64,000 nucleotides of DNA from Vaginimicrobium propionicum (GCF_900155645.1 NZ_LT706985.1:806001-870000), one strand, 5' to 3'. Positions 46,667 through 56,446 are shown, numbered from the stretch's first letter. Notes: generated by a model from the letters alone, not told the origin. Numbers and translations are program-made.

Positions 46667-48058
46667 TCAGTATCGATAATTCTCTGCCTTATATGGACCT
46701 TCAATATTGACACCGATATAGTCAGCCTGAGTCTTAGTGAGGGTAGTCAGTTCCACCCCAAGCGCATCCAAATGCAGTCTGGCTACCTCTTCGTCTAGTT
46801 TCTTCGGTAACACATGCACGCCCAGGGGGTAAGAATCCGGGTTATTAAATAGCTCCATTTGGGCGAGCACTTGGTCAGTGAATGAATTACTCATCACAAA
46901 ACTGGGGTGGCCGGTGGCATTACCTAAGTTCAGTAACCGGCCACCAGAAAGAACTATCACCCCGTGACCGTCTGGAAATCGCCACAAATCCACTTGTGGC
47001 TTGATATTTATACATTCAATCCCTGGCCAAGCTGCTAGCCCAGCCATATCTATTTCATCGTCGAAATGGCCAATATTTCCCAGAATCGCTTGGTGTTTCA
47101 TCTTGGAGATTTGCTCGGCCGTCACGATATCGCAATTCCCGGTAGCAGTAATGACGATGTCTGCTTGGGTAATCACCGAGTCGAGACGTTTCACCTCGAA
47201 GCCGTCCATCGCGGCTTGTAAGGCGCAGATGGGGTCAATTTCAGTGACAATTACCCTAGCTCCTTGGCCCCGCAATGATTCCGCGCAGCCTTTGCCGACA
47301 TCCCCATAACCGCAAACCACCGCAACTTTGCCGCCGATTAGCACATCGGTAGCGCGATTTATCCCATCGATTAGGGAATGACGACAGCCGTATTTGTTAT
47401 CGAATTTCGACTTCGTGACAGCATCATTAACATTGATTGCCGGAAAAAGCAGTTTGCCGGCGGCAGCCATCTGAATGAGCCGGTGAACCCCAGTAGTGGT
47501 TTCCTCGGTCACCCCTGCCAGATTCTGGGCAATACGCTGCCAATCATGGGTGGAGCAATTCAATACCTGCCACAATGCGCGTTCTTCTTCAGAGGCGTTG
47601 GCTGTTGGAGCAGTCGCGACCCCGTTTGCCAATTCGACACCCTTATGAACCATCAGAGTGGCGTCTCCCCCATCATCAAGAATCATGGTTGGGGTTTGAC
47701 CGCCTGGCCAGTTGAAAATTTCGTTTGTGCAATGCCAATAGTCGGCCAAAGTTTCGCCTTTCCAGGCGAATACGGGGATCCCGGCGGCAGCTATAGCCGC
47801 TGCCGCATGATCCTGAGTGGAGTAAATATTGCAGGATGCCCACCGCACCTGCGCGCCCAACGCAACCAGCGTCTCGATTAGCACCGCGGTTTGTACAGTC
47901 ATGTGAATCGAACCGGCTATTCTAGCCCCGGCTAGGGGTTTTGATTTACCGTATCGTTGCCGCATTGCCATTAGCCCAGGCATTTCGTGTTCGGCCAGAG
48001 TGATTTCTTTACGTCCAAAATCGGCCAAGGTGATGTCTGCAACACGGTAATCATTCAT
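46667..48058 (-). CDS. ahcY: Adenosylhomocysteinase
   Basis: 463 aa NAD-dependent enzyme that splits S-adenosylhomocysteine into adenosine and homocysteine. Features are [32 protein letters not shown], the NAD motif [20 protein letters not shown] and the C-terminal [16 protein letters not shown] at 48066-48071 lies 7 nt before the ATG, so the mRNA is probably leaderless and there is no room for an SAH riboswitch. It is convergent with the SbcC-like gene. Confidence 0.98.
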   Translation of the reverse strand: MNDYRVADITLADFGRKEITLAEHEMPGLMAMRQRYGKSKPLAGARIAGSIHMTVQTAVLIETLVALGAQVRWASCNIYSTQDHAAAAIAAAGIPVFAWKGETLADYWHCTNEIFNWPGGQTPTMILDDGGDATLMVHKGVELANGVATAPTANASEEERALWQVLNCSTHDWQRIAQNLAGVTEETTTGVHRLIQMAAAGKLLFPAINVNDAVTKSKFDNKYGCRHSLIDGINRATDVLIGGKVAVVCGYGDVGKGCAESLRGQGARVIVTEIDPICALQAAMDGFEVKRLDSVITQADIVITATGNCDIVTAEQISKMKHQAILGNIGHFDDEIDMAGLAAWPGIECINIKPQVDLWRFPDGHGVIVLSGGRLLNLGNATGHPSFVMSNSFTDQVLAQMELFNNPDSYPLGVHVLPKKLDEEVARLHLDALGVELTTLTKTQADYIGVNIEGPYKAENYRY

Positions 48059-48166
48059 GGGCTACACATTACCTGGACAACTCGAGCTGAAATAACCGCG
48101 CTTTGGCTTATAGCGGATCTATCAAGAGTTTATTGTTCACGACTGTTTTGTTTTCATCTGCCCGAT

Positions 48167-48358
48167 TCAGCGCTTGGGCTTGCGAGCCTCGTCTAACAAA
48201 AGAATCGGAATATTGTCGCGGATTGGATAAGCGAGGCCACATTGATCATTGATACAGATCAGCTCCGCCGCGTCATAGTCGATAGCGAGCCCGCTGTGGC
48301 ATTTTGGGCAAGCAGCAATAGCCATAAATTCGCTGGACAGCGAGATTTCTCCACTCAC
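48167..48358 (-). CDS. Trm112 family protein
   Basis: 63 aa zinc-finger-like protein with CPKC near residues 17-20 and a second pair in CINDQC, followed by LAYPIRDNIPILLLDEA, the Trm112 signature. Relatives activate methyltransferases in eukaryotes; in actinobacteria the gene is typically found beside mannose-metabolism genes, as here. The ATG overlaps the stop of the HAD gene by 4 nt. Confidence 0.88.
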   Translation of the reverse strand: MSGEISLSSEFMAIAACPKCHSGLAIDYDAAELICINDQCGLAYPIRDNIPILLLDEARKPKR

Positions 48359-49146
48359 CTAGTCTCCTTAAGCAACGGAATTAATTTTTTCAAATATGCC
48401 TCGGTCTCACGCTCATCTGCAACCTGGTGACAGTCCACTCCAAGTTCTGCTACCGGATAATCATTTCCCCCAGGCATTAGGCGGTCGCCAATGAATAGCA
48501 TTTCATCTAGCCCAACACCAGTCACGTCACGCAGGGCTTTCATGCCATAAGCCTTGTCAATCCCCATTCTAGTGATGTCAATGGAGGTCGAGCCGCCGGC
48601 ACGCACTTCCAGGTTGGGTAATTCTGCCTGAACAGCGTCACGTAATTTGGCGCGTTTTTCTCCACTAGGATCCCAGGCTTTCTTGTCTGCCACACTGGCT
48701 GCTTGGCCGAGAGCCGAATAGGTTATTTGGGAGCCGCGATCCTCGATACGCTCACCGTTAACAATGTCATCGGCTTCCCACAAGCCAAGACGTTTAGCTT
48801 GCTTCTCCAAAGCGGTGATAGCGGAAGTTTTCTCGGCAGCAGAAAGGGCATGGAAATAAATTTCCTGCCACTGGCCGTCCAGATATTTCAGATAACGGGT
48901 GCCGCAAGTGGGCATTAAATGCAGTTGACTCAAATCACTGTCGTCAGGCAACCTATCTAGGACTTGTTTAGTGAATTGCTCAAAGCGTCCACCTGAGATG
49001 ATGAGCACCTCGCGCACCGCAAGCAGGTCACGTAGCAGTTCAGCCATGGAGTCTGGCAGCGGCGACTTCGACGGCGCCAGCGTGTCGTCAAGATCGAAAG
49101 CAACGATTTTTATATCGTGCAGATTCGGCAATTGGATAAGCGTCAC
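48355..49146 (-). CDS. HAD-IIB protein resembling eukaryote-type phosphomannomutase
   Basis: 263 aa. HAD motif I is FDLDDTLAPS (nucleophile and acid/base Asp both present), motif II VLIISGGRFEQF, and motif IV FIGDRLMPGGNDYPV. Several blocks match eukaryotic PMM rather than generic HAD-IIB phosphatases: PTCGTRYLKYLDGQW, SQITYSALGQAA, GGSTSIDITRMGIDKAYG and GDRLMPGGND. I infer mannose-6-phosphate to mannose-1-phosphate isomerisation, which would feed the ManC-type enzyme at 51040. A sugar phosphatase role is the alternative. It overlaps neighbours on both sides by 4 nt. Confidence 0.75.
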   Translation of the reverse strand: MTLIQLPNLHDIKIVAFDLDDTLAPSKSPLPDSMAELLRDLLAVREVLIISGGRFEQFTKQVLDRLPDDSDLSQLHLMPTCGTRYLKYLDGQWQEIYFHALSAAEKTSAITALEKQAKRLGLWEADDIVNGERIEDRGSQITYSALGQAASVADKKAWDPSGEKRAKLRDAVQAELPNLEVRAGGSTSIDITRMGIDKAYGMKALRDVTGVGLDEMLFIGDRLMPGGNDYPVAELGVDCHQVADERETEAYLKKLIPLLKETR

Positions 49147-49529
49147 CTAAATACCTTACCGGATCGGTGACCAGCGTCAGTTATCACACGTAAGTGTCCA
49201 CGTCTAGCAATCTCGACCACATCGCCACTTGGGGTTTCATCGGATTCGTCAGCATCAGAAAATCCGATTTCTCTTACCGCGTTCGCCAAAGCAAGCAAAT
49301 CATCTTCATCTGGGGCTGGCTGGGAGAAATCCTCATCGCCTACTTTGACTAGCTGCCAACCGAGCGGCACTGTGGTGGACTTGGCGTGATCGATGCATAG
49401 GTCATAGCAGCCTGGTTCAGCTTGTGCCGCTAACGGGCCAAGAACTGCCATCGAATCAGCGAATACGAATGTCAGGGTAGCAACCGCCGGTTTCGAGCAG
49501 GTTGCTCTAGAACATGTCCGCTTCATCAC
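49143..49529 (-). CDS. DUF3499 family protein
   Basis: 128 aa actinobacterial protein of unknown function. Two cysteine pairs (CSRATC near the N-terminus and CYDLC near 42-46) suggest a zinc ribbon, and an acidic stretch lies near 70-105. The GTG start at 49529 lies 6 nt after TAACCT (49536-49541), so it is leaderless and heads the unit DUF3499 - PMM-like - Trm112. The same family sits beside whiB2 and mannose genes in mycobacteria. Confidence 0.85.
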   Translation of the reverse strand: MMKRTCSRATCSKPAVATLTFVFADSMAVLGPLAAQAEPGCYDLCIDHAKSTTVPLGWQLVKVGDEDFSQPAPDEDDLLALANAVREIGFSDADESDETPSGDVVEIARRGHLRVITDAGHRSGKVFR

Positions 49530-49609
49530 AGCCCTAGGTTATGTCTGATGGGACGCATTATCAGACTGGCTTGCCGTGATTCATGGTTTTTCCGAGCTAT
49601 GGTTTTCTT

Positions 49610-50038
49610 ATGTCAGCACGCAGAGATAGGCATGAACGCGGTATTCGTGGCCCAATGGCATTGCCGAATCCATTGACTGGGCGCCCAGTCAATTTCCCTA
49701 GCGCCCCAAAACCTGCGCAATATTTCTCTGCTTGCCTGTTGGAGTCTGTACGCCATATCGAACAGACCTGCCCTAAAGCTTTGTTAGGGGTAGACGTGGG
49801 CGTAGACGAGGTTCCGACGACAGAGTTGAACTACAGTTTGAACGATTCCGTTCCGCTTGCCGCCGCTCTTCAGGCTGATCGTGGGCAGCCAGCAAAAATA
49901 GTGCTATTCAGACGGCCGCTTGAAAGGCGCGTCACATCCAGGAACGAGCTGAAATGTCTTATTCACAGAACATTAGTTGAACAGCTGGCTGCATTAACCG
50001 GGTTGCCGATGCGCGCCATCGACCCGAAACTGAGTTAA
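49610..50038 (+). CDS. Metallopeptidase-family-like protein without the HExxH motif
   Basis: 142 aa. The position between DUF3499 and whiB and the sequence LLGVDVGVDEVPTTE followed by KIVLFRRPLERR resemble the actinobacterial metallopeptidase family (zincin-like) protein found at this locus. At the site where the zinc motif should be, the sequence reads KCLIHRTLVEQLAAL, so HExxH is absent and peptidase activity is doubtful. The start is set at ATG 49610 because TATGGT (49598-49603) lies 6 nt upstream; an ATG at 49583 is possible. It overlaps convergent whiB by 4 nt. Confidence 0.7.
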   Translation: MSARRDRHERGIRGPMALPNPLTGRPVNFPSAPKPAQYFSACLLESVRHIEQTCPKALLGVDVGVDEVPTTELNYSLNDSVPLAAALQADRGQPAKIVLFRRPLERRVTSRNELKCLIHRTLVEQLAALTGLPMRAIDPKLS

Positions 50039-50295
50039 ACAGCCCGCTTTTTTAGCTTCCGGCGTTCTCTTTCGGATAGCCCACCCCAGATGCCGAACCG
50101 CTCGTCATTAGCTAGCGCGTATTCCAAGCATTCGCGACGAACCTCGCAGGTTAGACACACCTTCTTAGCGTCCCTAGTGGAACCACCTTTTTCCGGGAAA
50201 AAGGCTTCCGGATCAGTCTGAGAACACAGCGCCCGCTCTTGCCAAGCCAACGGGCTGTCTTCTGCCGACGTCACAATGCTTAACAACTGATGCAT
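50035..50295 (-). CDS. WhiB family iron-sulfur transcription factor (WhiB2/WhmD-like)
   Basis: 86 aa with four cluster cysteines (C24, C47, C50, C56), the GIWGG turn at 68-72 and a basic C-terminus (SERERRKLKKRAV) for DNA contact. WhiB proteins bind a [4Fe-4S] cluster and sigma factor. The neighbourhood of DUF3499 and mannose genes matches that of whiB2, which controls septation and division in relatives. A GGGAGG ribosome site lies close to the ATG, and a good promoter lies about 60 nt upstream. Confidence 0.93.
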   Translation of the reverse strand: MHQLLSIVTSAEDSPLAWQERALCSQTDPEAFFPEKGGSTRDAKKVCLTCEVRRECLEYALANDERFGIWGGLSERERRKLKKRAV

Positions 50296-50355
50296 GGACC
50301 TCCCCTCTCATCTGGTCACCGACTAAGGATTACCTCAGCCACTTTCATCATTGAA

Positions 50356-50385
50356 ATTACACTCTTGTAACTTCCCGCGAGTCAA
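50356..50385 (-). promoter_or_regulatory. Promoter of whiB
   Basis: On the minus strand TTGACT (50385-50380) and TGTAAT (50361-50356) are separated by 18 nt, close to the vegetative sigma consensus. The leader would be about 54 nt. This is one of the few genes here with both a -35 box and a normal leader. Confidence 0.6.
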
Positions 50386-50409
50386 GTTTGACAAAGATCA
50401 GCAATAAGG

Positions 50410-51030
50410 TCAAGATTTCCAGTCAAAATTTTCAGCTGTTTGTCCTGCGTTACCGTTAGCTGCGTCCTTAGCTCTATTCCATTGATAGCCAACTGAGGCG
50501 TTGCTACTCCACTTTTCATTTGCTGATTGTACGTGTGTAGATTCAGCCACACTGGTGTCAACAGCCGCCGGTTGAATAGGTATTGCCTGCGAATTCCTTG
50601 CAGTTGGCGCGGTCTTTTCGCCTGGTAAGTGCTTAATTAGATAGACCAACAACCCAAAACAGGTTGCCCATAAAACGAATGAAAATAGCGCATAGCTGAA
50701 GAAAGACAGATCATTTAGATAGGTGTCTACCGCCTGGCAAATCAGCATGGCCGCCAACCAAAGAGCTGAAGCAAAAACTGAAACTATCAACGTCAGCAAA
50801 ACAGGCTTAGTGCGTTGATTTGGATTTGTTCCTGCCAGGCAAGCCACTACCCCAACAGCCAACACCCAACCAGGCATAGAAATAGCTGCATTATCGGCTG
50901 CCGGACCCAAACCAATTAACTCAAAAGTATTAAAGAAATTGATGACATTAACTGCAAGGAACCCGAAGTTTACGATTGCCGCCACCAAGGCCAAAACAAT
51001 GATGGTTAGGGCTAGCTTTTCACGATCCAC
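50410..51030 (-). CDS. Hypothetical membrane protein with four transmembrane segments
   Basis: 206 aa. Hydrophobic segments lie near 7-30, 50-66, 76-98 and 108-133, followed by a C-terminal tail of about 70 residues rich in Ala, Asn, Ser and Gln that ends in NFDWKS. I recognise no family. AAGGAG precedes the GTG start, 9 nt after the mannose-1-phosphate guanylyltransferase gene, so the two are probably co-transcribed. That context suggests an envelope role, but nothing in the sequence proves it. Confidence 0.7.
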   Translation of the reverse strand: MDREKLALTIIVLALVAAIVNFGFLAVNVINFFNTFELIGLGPAADNAAISMPGWVLAVGVVACLAGTNPNQRTKPVLLTLIVSVFASALWLAAMLICQAVDTYLNDLSFFSYALFSFVLWATCFGLLVYLIKHLPGEKTAPTARNSQAIPIQPAAVDTSVAESTHVQSANEKWSSNASVGYQWNRAKDAANGNAGQTAENFDWKS

Positions 51031-51039
51031 TGCAACTCC

Positions 51040-52113
51040 TTAGGCAAATTCTGCCCCTAGCTTATTAGAGACTTCGCTCACCAAACCCTTTATCTGCTGG
51101 GAGGCTGACAGCGGCGCGACTAAGGTAACTTCACCTGTGCGCACAACCACACACTTTTCCAGCCCGATCACGGCCAAAACACCGTCATCGGCGGTGTTGA
51201 TCAATAGATTGCCGGACGAATCCTGAGCGACAACGTTGCCAAAGCCAGCGTCGCCATCCTCTGCGTGCAGCGCCTCGAAGAGACTTTGGTAGCTGCCAAC
51301 ATCTAGCCAGTCAACCTTTAGACTAACGGCCACCACTTCAGCGTCTGTTTTTCCTTGTGAGACCGGCTCCATGATGGCGTAATCAACGGAAGTCTTGAAT
51401 AATGTCGGGTAGATATCTTTCAACCGCTCAGGATGGTCAGCTAACTCGCGCACAGCCTGATACGTGGCCGGCAGCAAGGCCTTGAGCTGGTCTAACAGGG
51501 TGGACGCTCGCCAAACAAACATCCCAGCATTCCACCAGTAATCACCGCTGGCTAGGTACTCAGCCGCAGTTTCGGCATCAGGTTTCTCAGTAAACTGGTT
51601 GACTTTGGCGGTGTGCTCGAAACCAGCTATTGACTGACCCTTTGCTAGATAGCCATAGCCGGTATGCGGGCTGGTGGGGACGACACCGAAAGTCACCAAT
51701 GACGATGGCCGTTTCTCGGCAACTTGAAAACCTTCTTCCAAAGCCGCCAAGAACTTCTTTACAGGACGAATCAGTTGGTCAGCAGTCAAAGTTGCGACAA
51801 CAGCCTCGGGGTCGCGTTTGGCTAATACCGCCGCTGGCCATGCCACCGCATTTAAGGAATCCCTGCCCACCGGCTCGCCCAATAAGCCATCATCTGACAA
51901 TTCGGGGAGCTGGGCGCGCACCTCGTCGGCATAGGCAGCGCCGGTGCACACCAAGATACGGTCAGCGTCCAACAACCGCCTAGCGCGGTCAAAGGCAAGC
52001 TGCAGTAAACTCTTACCGTCAAATAATTTCAGTAACTGTTTGGGTTGGCCTTGTCTTGATAGTGGCCACAACCTAGTGCCAGCACCGCCGGCCATAATCA
52101 CTGCGTAACGCAT
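51040..52113 (-). CDS. manC: Mannose-1-phosphate guanylyltransferase
   Basis: 357 aa nucleotidyltransferase. The signature loop AVIMAGGAGTRLWPLSR and QPKQLLKL lie at the N-terminus, with FTEKPDAETAAEYL and WNAGMFVWRASTLL in the core. It makes GDP-mannose from GTP and mannose-1-phosphate for mannolipids or glycoprotein synthesis. There is no fused isomerase domain. TAGTCT at 52120-52125 lies 6 nt before the ATG, so it is leaderless. Confidence 0.93.
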   Translation of the reverse strand: MRYAVIMAGGAGTRLWPLSRQGQPKQLLKLFDGKSLLQLAFDRARRLLDADRILVCTGAAYADEVRAQLPELSDDGLLGEPVGRDSLNAVAWPAAVLAKRDPEAVVATLTADQLIRPVKKFLAALEEGFQVAEKRPSSLVTFGVVPTSPHTGYGYLAKGQSIAGFEHTAKVNQFTEKPDAETAAEYLASGDYWWNAGMFVWRASTLLDQLKALLPATYQAVRELADHPERLKDIYPTLFKTSVDYAIMEPVSQGKTDAEVVAVSLKVDWLDVGSYQSLFEALHAEDGDAGFGNVVAQDSSGNLLINTADDGVLAVIGLEKCVVVRTGEVTLVAPLSASQQIKGLVSEVSNKLGAEFA

Positions 52114-52232
52114 AGCGGCAGACTACTCAACGTCAGCGACATTTTCGATTCAGGGATAACCGAGGGTATAAAATCGGTTCGAAGCGCACGCCGCGACAGC
52201 CTGAGCCGCTAGCCAGACGCTAACCTTATCTC

Positions 52233-53453
52233 ATGCCTAACCGATCTGAGCGAGACCGTCAAGCAGACCTTGACTGGCTATATGGTCGCCAATCCGGTTC
52301 ACCCAACACTGGTCACAACACAAGTTCGCCAAACAATGGGCAAGGCTATGACGAGCCAGATTTCGGTTACGAGCACGCCCAGCGTATTGATCGCCGACAA
52401 CTTCAACAAGAGCTGAAACCTGCCCCCAGCACCCAGCCAGCGCCGGCGCCGCAACCTGCTCCCAAACGCAAGAGGCCTACTCAAGCCAAGCAAAAAAAAC
52501 GACGTCACCCGATAGCTGTCATATTGGCATTACTTGTTGCCTGGGTGGTTTATCTGGTGGCAGTGCCGGTTCACACTGTTTCTACGATGACATCCACCAA
52601 CGCCACCCCTGAAACCAGCCAGGCGGGCTCTCACCCCGGAACTACCATTTTGTTGGTTGGTACAGATTCGCGCGAGGGGCTATCAGACGAAGAAAAAGAG
52701 CGTTTAGGGGCAAACTATGCGGAAGGCCAGCGAGCCGACTCCATCATGGTGCTGTACCGCCCGCGCACCGGAAAATCTGTTCTCGTCTCTTTGCCAAGGG
52801 ACTCACTGGTTACCATCCCCGGATATGGTGACGATAAATTGAATGCTGCCTATTCCTATGGCGGTGCTCCCTTGCTTGTCGAAACTATCGAAGCCAATAC
52901 CGGACTAAAGATGGACGGCTATCTAGAGATTGGCTTTGGCGGCTTTGCCACTCTGGTTGACGCCATCGGCGGGGTGGACGTTTGCTTGGACGAACCTATG
53001 CAAGACGATTTAGCGCATATAGACTTACCGGCCGGGTGTCAGACCTTGAATGGGGCGAATGCCTTGGGCTATGTGCGAATGCGCTATTCAGATCCAGAAG
53101 GTGACCTTGGGCGAGCCAAGCGACAACGCGAGATCATCACAAAAATTGTGCGCAAGTTAGAGAGTCCACGAACGATTCTAGACCCGATTCGCTATTGGAA
53201 AATCAACAAAGCAATCGGCCAAACGTTGACCAAGGGCAGCACGACGTCCTTGCCGGAGCTGACAGCTGGCGGCTTAGCTGGCATGGCTGCGGCCGGCGGA
53301 AAGGGATACTCTCTAGTAGTACCCATTGCTGACCCTAGCGGTTGGACGAGTTGGGGGGCGTCCGTAGTGATTTGGGATTACGACGCTGCCAACGAGCTGT
53401 TCACCGAGATTAACTCCGGCGACACCTCCAACCTAGCTAGGTTCGAGCCTTAA
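52233..53453 (+). CDS. LCP (LytR-CpsA-Psr) family cell-wall glycopolymer transferase
   Basis: 406 aa. A cytoplasmic tail of about 90 residues, rich in Pro, Gln and basic residues, is followed by one transmembrane segment at about 93-112 and the extracellular LCP domain from about 137. Domain motifs are ILLVGTDSREGL, RADSIMVLYRPRTGKSVLVS, LPRDSLVTIPGYGDDKLNAA, LVDAIGGVDVCLD and GYVRMRYSDPEGDLGRAKRQ. These enzymes attach polyprenyl-linked glycopolymers to peptidoglycan. TAACCT at 52221-52226 lies 6 nt before the ATG (leaderless). Confidence 0.94.
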   Translation: MPNRSERDRQADLDWLYGRQSGSPNTGHNTSSPNNGQGYDEPDFGYEHAQRIDRRQLQQELKPAPSTQPAPAPQPAPKRKRPTQAKQKKRRHPIAVILALLVAWVVYLVAVPVHTVSTMTSTNATPETSQAGSHPGTTILLVGTDSREGLSDEEKERLGANYAEGQRADSIMVLYRPRTGKSVLVSLPRDSLVTIPGYGDDKLNAAYSYGGAPLLVETIEANTGLKMDGYLEIGFGGFATLVDAIGGVDVCLDEPMQDDLAHIDLPAGCQTLNGANALGYVRMRYSDPEGDLGRAKRQREIITKIVRKLESPRTILDPIRYWKINKAIGQTLTKGSTTSLPELTAGGLAGMAAAGGKGYSLVVPIADPSGWTSWGASVVIWDYDAANELFTEINSGDTSNLARFEP

Positions 53454-53573
53454 ACCGACGCACTCGCTGGCTGCGTTGAAGCAGATTTCTTGAAACCGGC
53501 TGATGTCGCGCCTAGCCACGCGACCCGTTAAGTTTAGTTTTTCGGCTTGCCAAAACCAGAATTAGTTACTGAT

Positions 53574-54074
53574 CTAACCCAGCCTGGAGCGCACTTTGGC
53601 ACCTTTGTCAAGGACAGTTTGACGAAGATTAGCCTGGAAAGTGACCATCTTGTTGATTAGCGTCTCATCGCCGGCACCTAAAATACGGACGGCTAGCAGG
53701 CCAGCATTGCGGGCATTACCAATGGAAACGGTTGCCACCGGCACACCTGCAGGCATTTGGACGATGGACAACAGCGAATCCATGCCGTCTAAGTATTTCA
53801 GCGGGACGGGAACACCGATTACCGGCAGTGGAGTAGCAGCCGCGACCATGCCTGGCAAATGGGCTGCACCGCCGGCGCCAGCAATAATAACTTTCAGGCC
53901 ACGCTGGTGTGCTTGCCTGGCGTATTTAAGCATGTCGTCAGGCATTCTGTGGGCAGAGACGACGTCTGCCTCGAAAGGAACATCGAATTCGGTTAGCACA
54001 TCGGCTGCTGGTGACATGGTGGGCCAATCGGAATCTGAGCCCATAATGATACCGACGAGTGGATTGTTGCTCAT
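53574..54074 (-). CDS. purE: N5-carboxyaminoimidazole ribonucleotide mutase
   Basis: 166 aa class I PurE of purine synthesis. Motifs are [16 protein letters not shown] at the N-terminus, [15 protein letters not shown] with the catalytic histidine, [16 protein letters not shown], and [16 protein letters not shown]. Its ATG overlaps the purK stop by 4 nt. Confidence 0.97.
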   Translation of the reverse strand: MSNNPLVGIIMGSDSDWPTMSPAADVLTEFDVPFEADVVSAHRMPDDMLKYARQAHQRGLKVIIAGAGGAAHLPGMVAAATPLPVIGVPVPLKYLDGMDSLLSIVQMPAGVPVATVSIGNARNAGLLAVRILGAGDETLINKMVTFQANLRQTVLDKGAKVRSRLG

Positions 54075-55225
54075 TTGACTCCCATCAAATAATTTGCGGC
54101 GTGCTCGCTGCGCGCCAAAGTATCAGCTAAATCGTCACCGTAACAGGTAACATGCCCCAGCTTTCGTCCTGGACGAACATCCTTTCCGTAAAGCTGTACG
54201 CGAGCCCTAGGATCACGGGAGAACACGTGGAGCAGAGCTGAAGTTAGATCCTCGTCACGCCCCCCTAAAACATTGGTCATCACTGTCCACGGAGCACGGG
54301 TTGAGGGATCACCGAGCGGCAGGTCACACACGGCGCGTAGATGATTCTCGAACTGGCTAGTATTTGCTCCATCAATCGTCCAGTGGCCGGTATTGTGCGG
54401 GCGCATCGCCAATTCGTTAACAACCACCGAAGAGTCAGCTTTCTGCATAAGTTCTACCGCAAGCACACCAACTACCCCTAAATCGTCAGCAATATCTAAC
54501 GCTAGTCTGGTTATCTCGGTAGCTAAATCTGGAGCCAGGTTCGGGGCCGGAGTAATGGTTTGAGCACATACTCCGTTACGTTGAATGGTTTCGCTAATGG
54601 GATAGGCCACCGCTTGTCCTGATGGGCTGCGCACTGCCAGTACAGACAGTTCTCTGGAGAAATCTATAAACTCTTCACCGATAATTTGCACTTTCTCACC
54701 GGCAGAAACGTTCAGCGATTCCTCGAAAGGAGCTGCTGCCTGGTGCTGGGAATTAATTTTCCAAACACCATGACCGTCGTAGCCACCGCGACTGGCTTTG
54801 GCGATAATCGGCCAACCAATTTCGTTACCGAAAGAGACTAACGCCTCCCGGTTAGGGCACAATCGCCATTTTGGTGCCGGGGCGTCCAAGGTACGGGTTA
54901 GGCGTTTGCGCATCTCTAATTTATCTTGCGCATAGATGAGCGCTTTTGCGTCAGGACGCACCAGCACGCCTTCTACAGCTAACTGTTCTAATATCCACGT
55001 GGGCACATGCTCATGATCAAAAGTGATGGCATGGACAGATTTAGCGAAGCCACGCACCGTTTCAAGGTCGGTGTAATCCCCCACGCTGACATCATGAATG
55101 ACTTGAGTGGCCGACATCGGCTCGCCTTCTGCCAGCAATTTCAAATTGATACCCAAACCGATAGCTGGTTCAGCCATCATGCGAGCCAGCTGGCCGGCTC
55201 CGATAACACCTATGGAGAAAGTCAC
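54071..55225 (-). CDS. purK: N5-carboxyaminoimidazole ribonucleotide synthase
   Basis: 384 aa ATP-grasp enzyme that carboxylates AIR with bicarbonate; PurE then isomerises the product. Motifs are [50 protein letters not shown] and [14 protein letters not shown]. The start is set at GTG 55225, which lies 7 nt after a TATGCT -10 box (55233-55238); an ATG at 55237 would lie inside that box. Confidence 0.95.
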   Translation of the reverse strand: MTFSIGVIGAGQLARMMAEPAIGLGINLKLLAEGEPMSATQVIHDVSVGDYTDLETVRGFAKSVHAITFDHEHVPTWILEQLAVEGVLVRPDAKALIYAQDKLEMRKRLTRTLDAPAPKWRLCPNREALVSFGNEIGWPIIAKASRGGYDGHGVWKINSQHQAAAPFEESLNVSAGEKVQIIGEEFIDFSRELSVLAVRSPSGQAVAYPISETIQRNGVCAQTITPAPNLAPDLATEITRLALDIADDLGVVGVLAVELMQKADSSVVVNELAMRPHNTGHWTIDGANTSQFENHLRAVCDLPLGDPSTRAPWTVMTNVLGGRDEDLTSALLHVFSRDPRARVQLYGKDVRPGRKLGHVTCYGDDLADTLARSEHAANYLMGVK

Positions 55226-55312
55226 GTGGCTAAGCATAGACGCCGCAGGGACTAACCCTACGAGTTAGCCAAGAATCAAACCTTCAATAACAAACACTGC
55301 GAAGATATTTAT

Positions 55313-56029
55313 ATGACCACTCACATCATCACCGCCGGCGGTGGAGGTTTCTCAATGTCGGCGACTGGCTCCCCCACCGCACTAGATCGTTATGTCCTAA
55401 ACCTGTCAGGGGTGAGCGCGCCACTAGTGTGCTTCATTCCAACAGCTTCTGCTGATGATCCAACCTATATCAATAAATTTTTGACAGCCTACGGCACTTT
55501 AGGCGTTAGAACCATGGTGTTGACATTGTGGAATGATGCCGCCCGCGCCGTCGAGCGACTCCAAGAGGCAGACATTCTGTTGGTTGGTGGCGGATCAACC
55601 GTCAATTTAATGGCGCTATGGAAGGCGCATGCGGTGGTGGACGTGTTAAAACAGATGACTAAAAGCAATAAAGACACCATCTTTGCAGGAGTATCAGCTG
55701 GAGCTAGCTGCTGGTTTGAGGGTTGTATCACAGATTCGTTCGGCCCAGTACGGGCATGGCGTGGTGGCTTAGGTCTTTTGAAGGGAAGCTTCTGCCCGCA
55801 CTTCCACGGTGAAACCTCCCGCGCGCCAGCCTTCACCGACGCGGTAGCTAGCGGCGTACTGCCAGACGGCTACGCTGTCGATGATGGAGCCGCACTGCAC
55901 TGGATTGACGGCAAACTGACGAAAGTATTTGCGGAACGCGAAGGCGCAGAGGCCTATCACTTCATGGCCTCTGCAGAGCCAACCGCTAGCGGCGTAACCG
56001 CCGAACCGTTAAACGTGGAAATTCTGTAG
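55313..56029 (+). CDS. pepE: Peptidase E-like protein (S51 family)
   Basis: 238 aa. The S51 catalytic serine lies about residue 127 in FAGVSAGASCWFEG, with LLVGGGSTVNLMALWK before it and the FCPHFHGE histidine region after. Peptidase E cleaves Asp-X dipeptides; cyanophycinase is the other main branch of the family. It is probably cytoplasmic, with no signal peptide. GAAGAT lies 6 nt before the ATG, a weak leaderless signal. It is divergent from purK and convergent with rnpB. Confidence 0.88.
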   Translation: MTTHIITAGGGGFSMSATGSPTALDRYVLNLSGVSAPLVCFIPTASADDPTYINKFLTAYGTLGVRTMVLTLWNDAARAVERLQEADILLVGGGSTVNLMALWKAHAVVDVLKQMTKSNKDTIFAGVSAGASCWFEGCITDSFGPVRAWRGGLGLLKGSFCPHFHGETSRAPAFTDAVASGVLPDGYAVDDGAALHWIDGKLTKVFAEREGAEAYHFMASAEPTASGVTAEPLNVEIL

Positions 56030-56064
56030 CTCAACACCTCACCCCGGCGATAGCCAGAAAGTGA

Positions 56065-56438
56065 GGACGAGTCGGTCTATAAGCCGGGTTCTGTAATCGG
56101 TGAACATCCATCTGCGATCATCGTTGCCGATGACCTTCCCCGTCGACTTACGCCGCCGGCGTGCAACCTACCCAGCAACATGGCGGGTCACCCAAATTGC
56201 CGCAGGTGCTTGACGCACCTTTCTTGGTCTTGCTCCAGGTGGGGCTTGCCGTGCCAACTTCGTCACCGAAGTTGCGGTGGTCTCTTACACCACCGTTTCA
56301 CCCTTACCCATTTCTGGGCGGTTTACTTTCTGTTGCGCTTTCCCTCGAGTCACCTCGGGTGGGCGTTACCCACCACCTTTGCCCTGCGGAGCCCGGACTT
56401 TCCTCAGCTTTCGCCGCGATCACCCGACCGGCTCGTCC
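56065..56438 (-). ncRNA. rnpB: RNase P RNA, bacterial type A
   Basis: About 374 nt on the minus strand. The 5' end GGACGAGCCGGTC pairs with the 3' GACCGACTCGTCC (P1, some mismatch in the inner part). The universally conserved core is present: GAGGAAAGTCCGGGCTCC near the 5' end and ACAGAACCCGGCTTATAG near the 3' end, which form P4. The RNA is the catalytic component that cuts tRNA 5' leaders. Ends are placed by P1 pairing and may be off by a few bases. Confidence 0.96.
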
Positions 56439-56446
56439 AAACAAAC

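Noticed and set aside
48059-48166. Possible SAH or SAM riboswitch upstream of ahcY
   Set aside because: TAATGT lies 7 nt before the ATG, implying a leaderless mRNA, and no riboswitch core sequence is visible.
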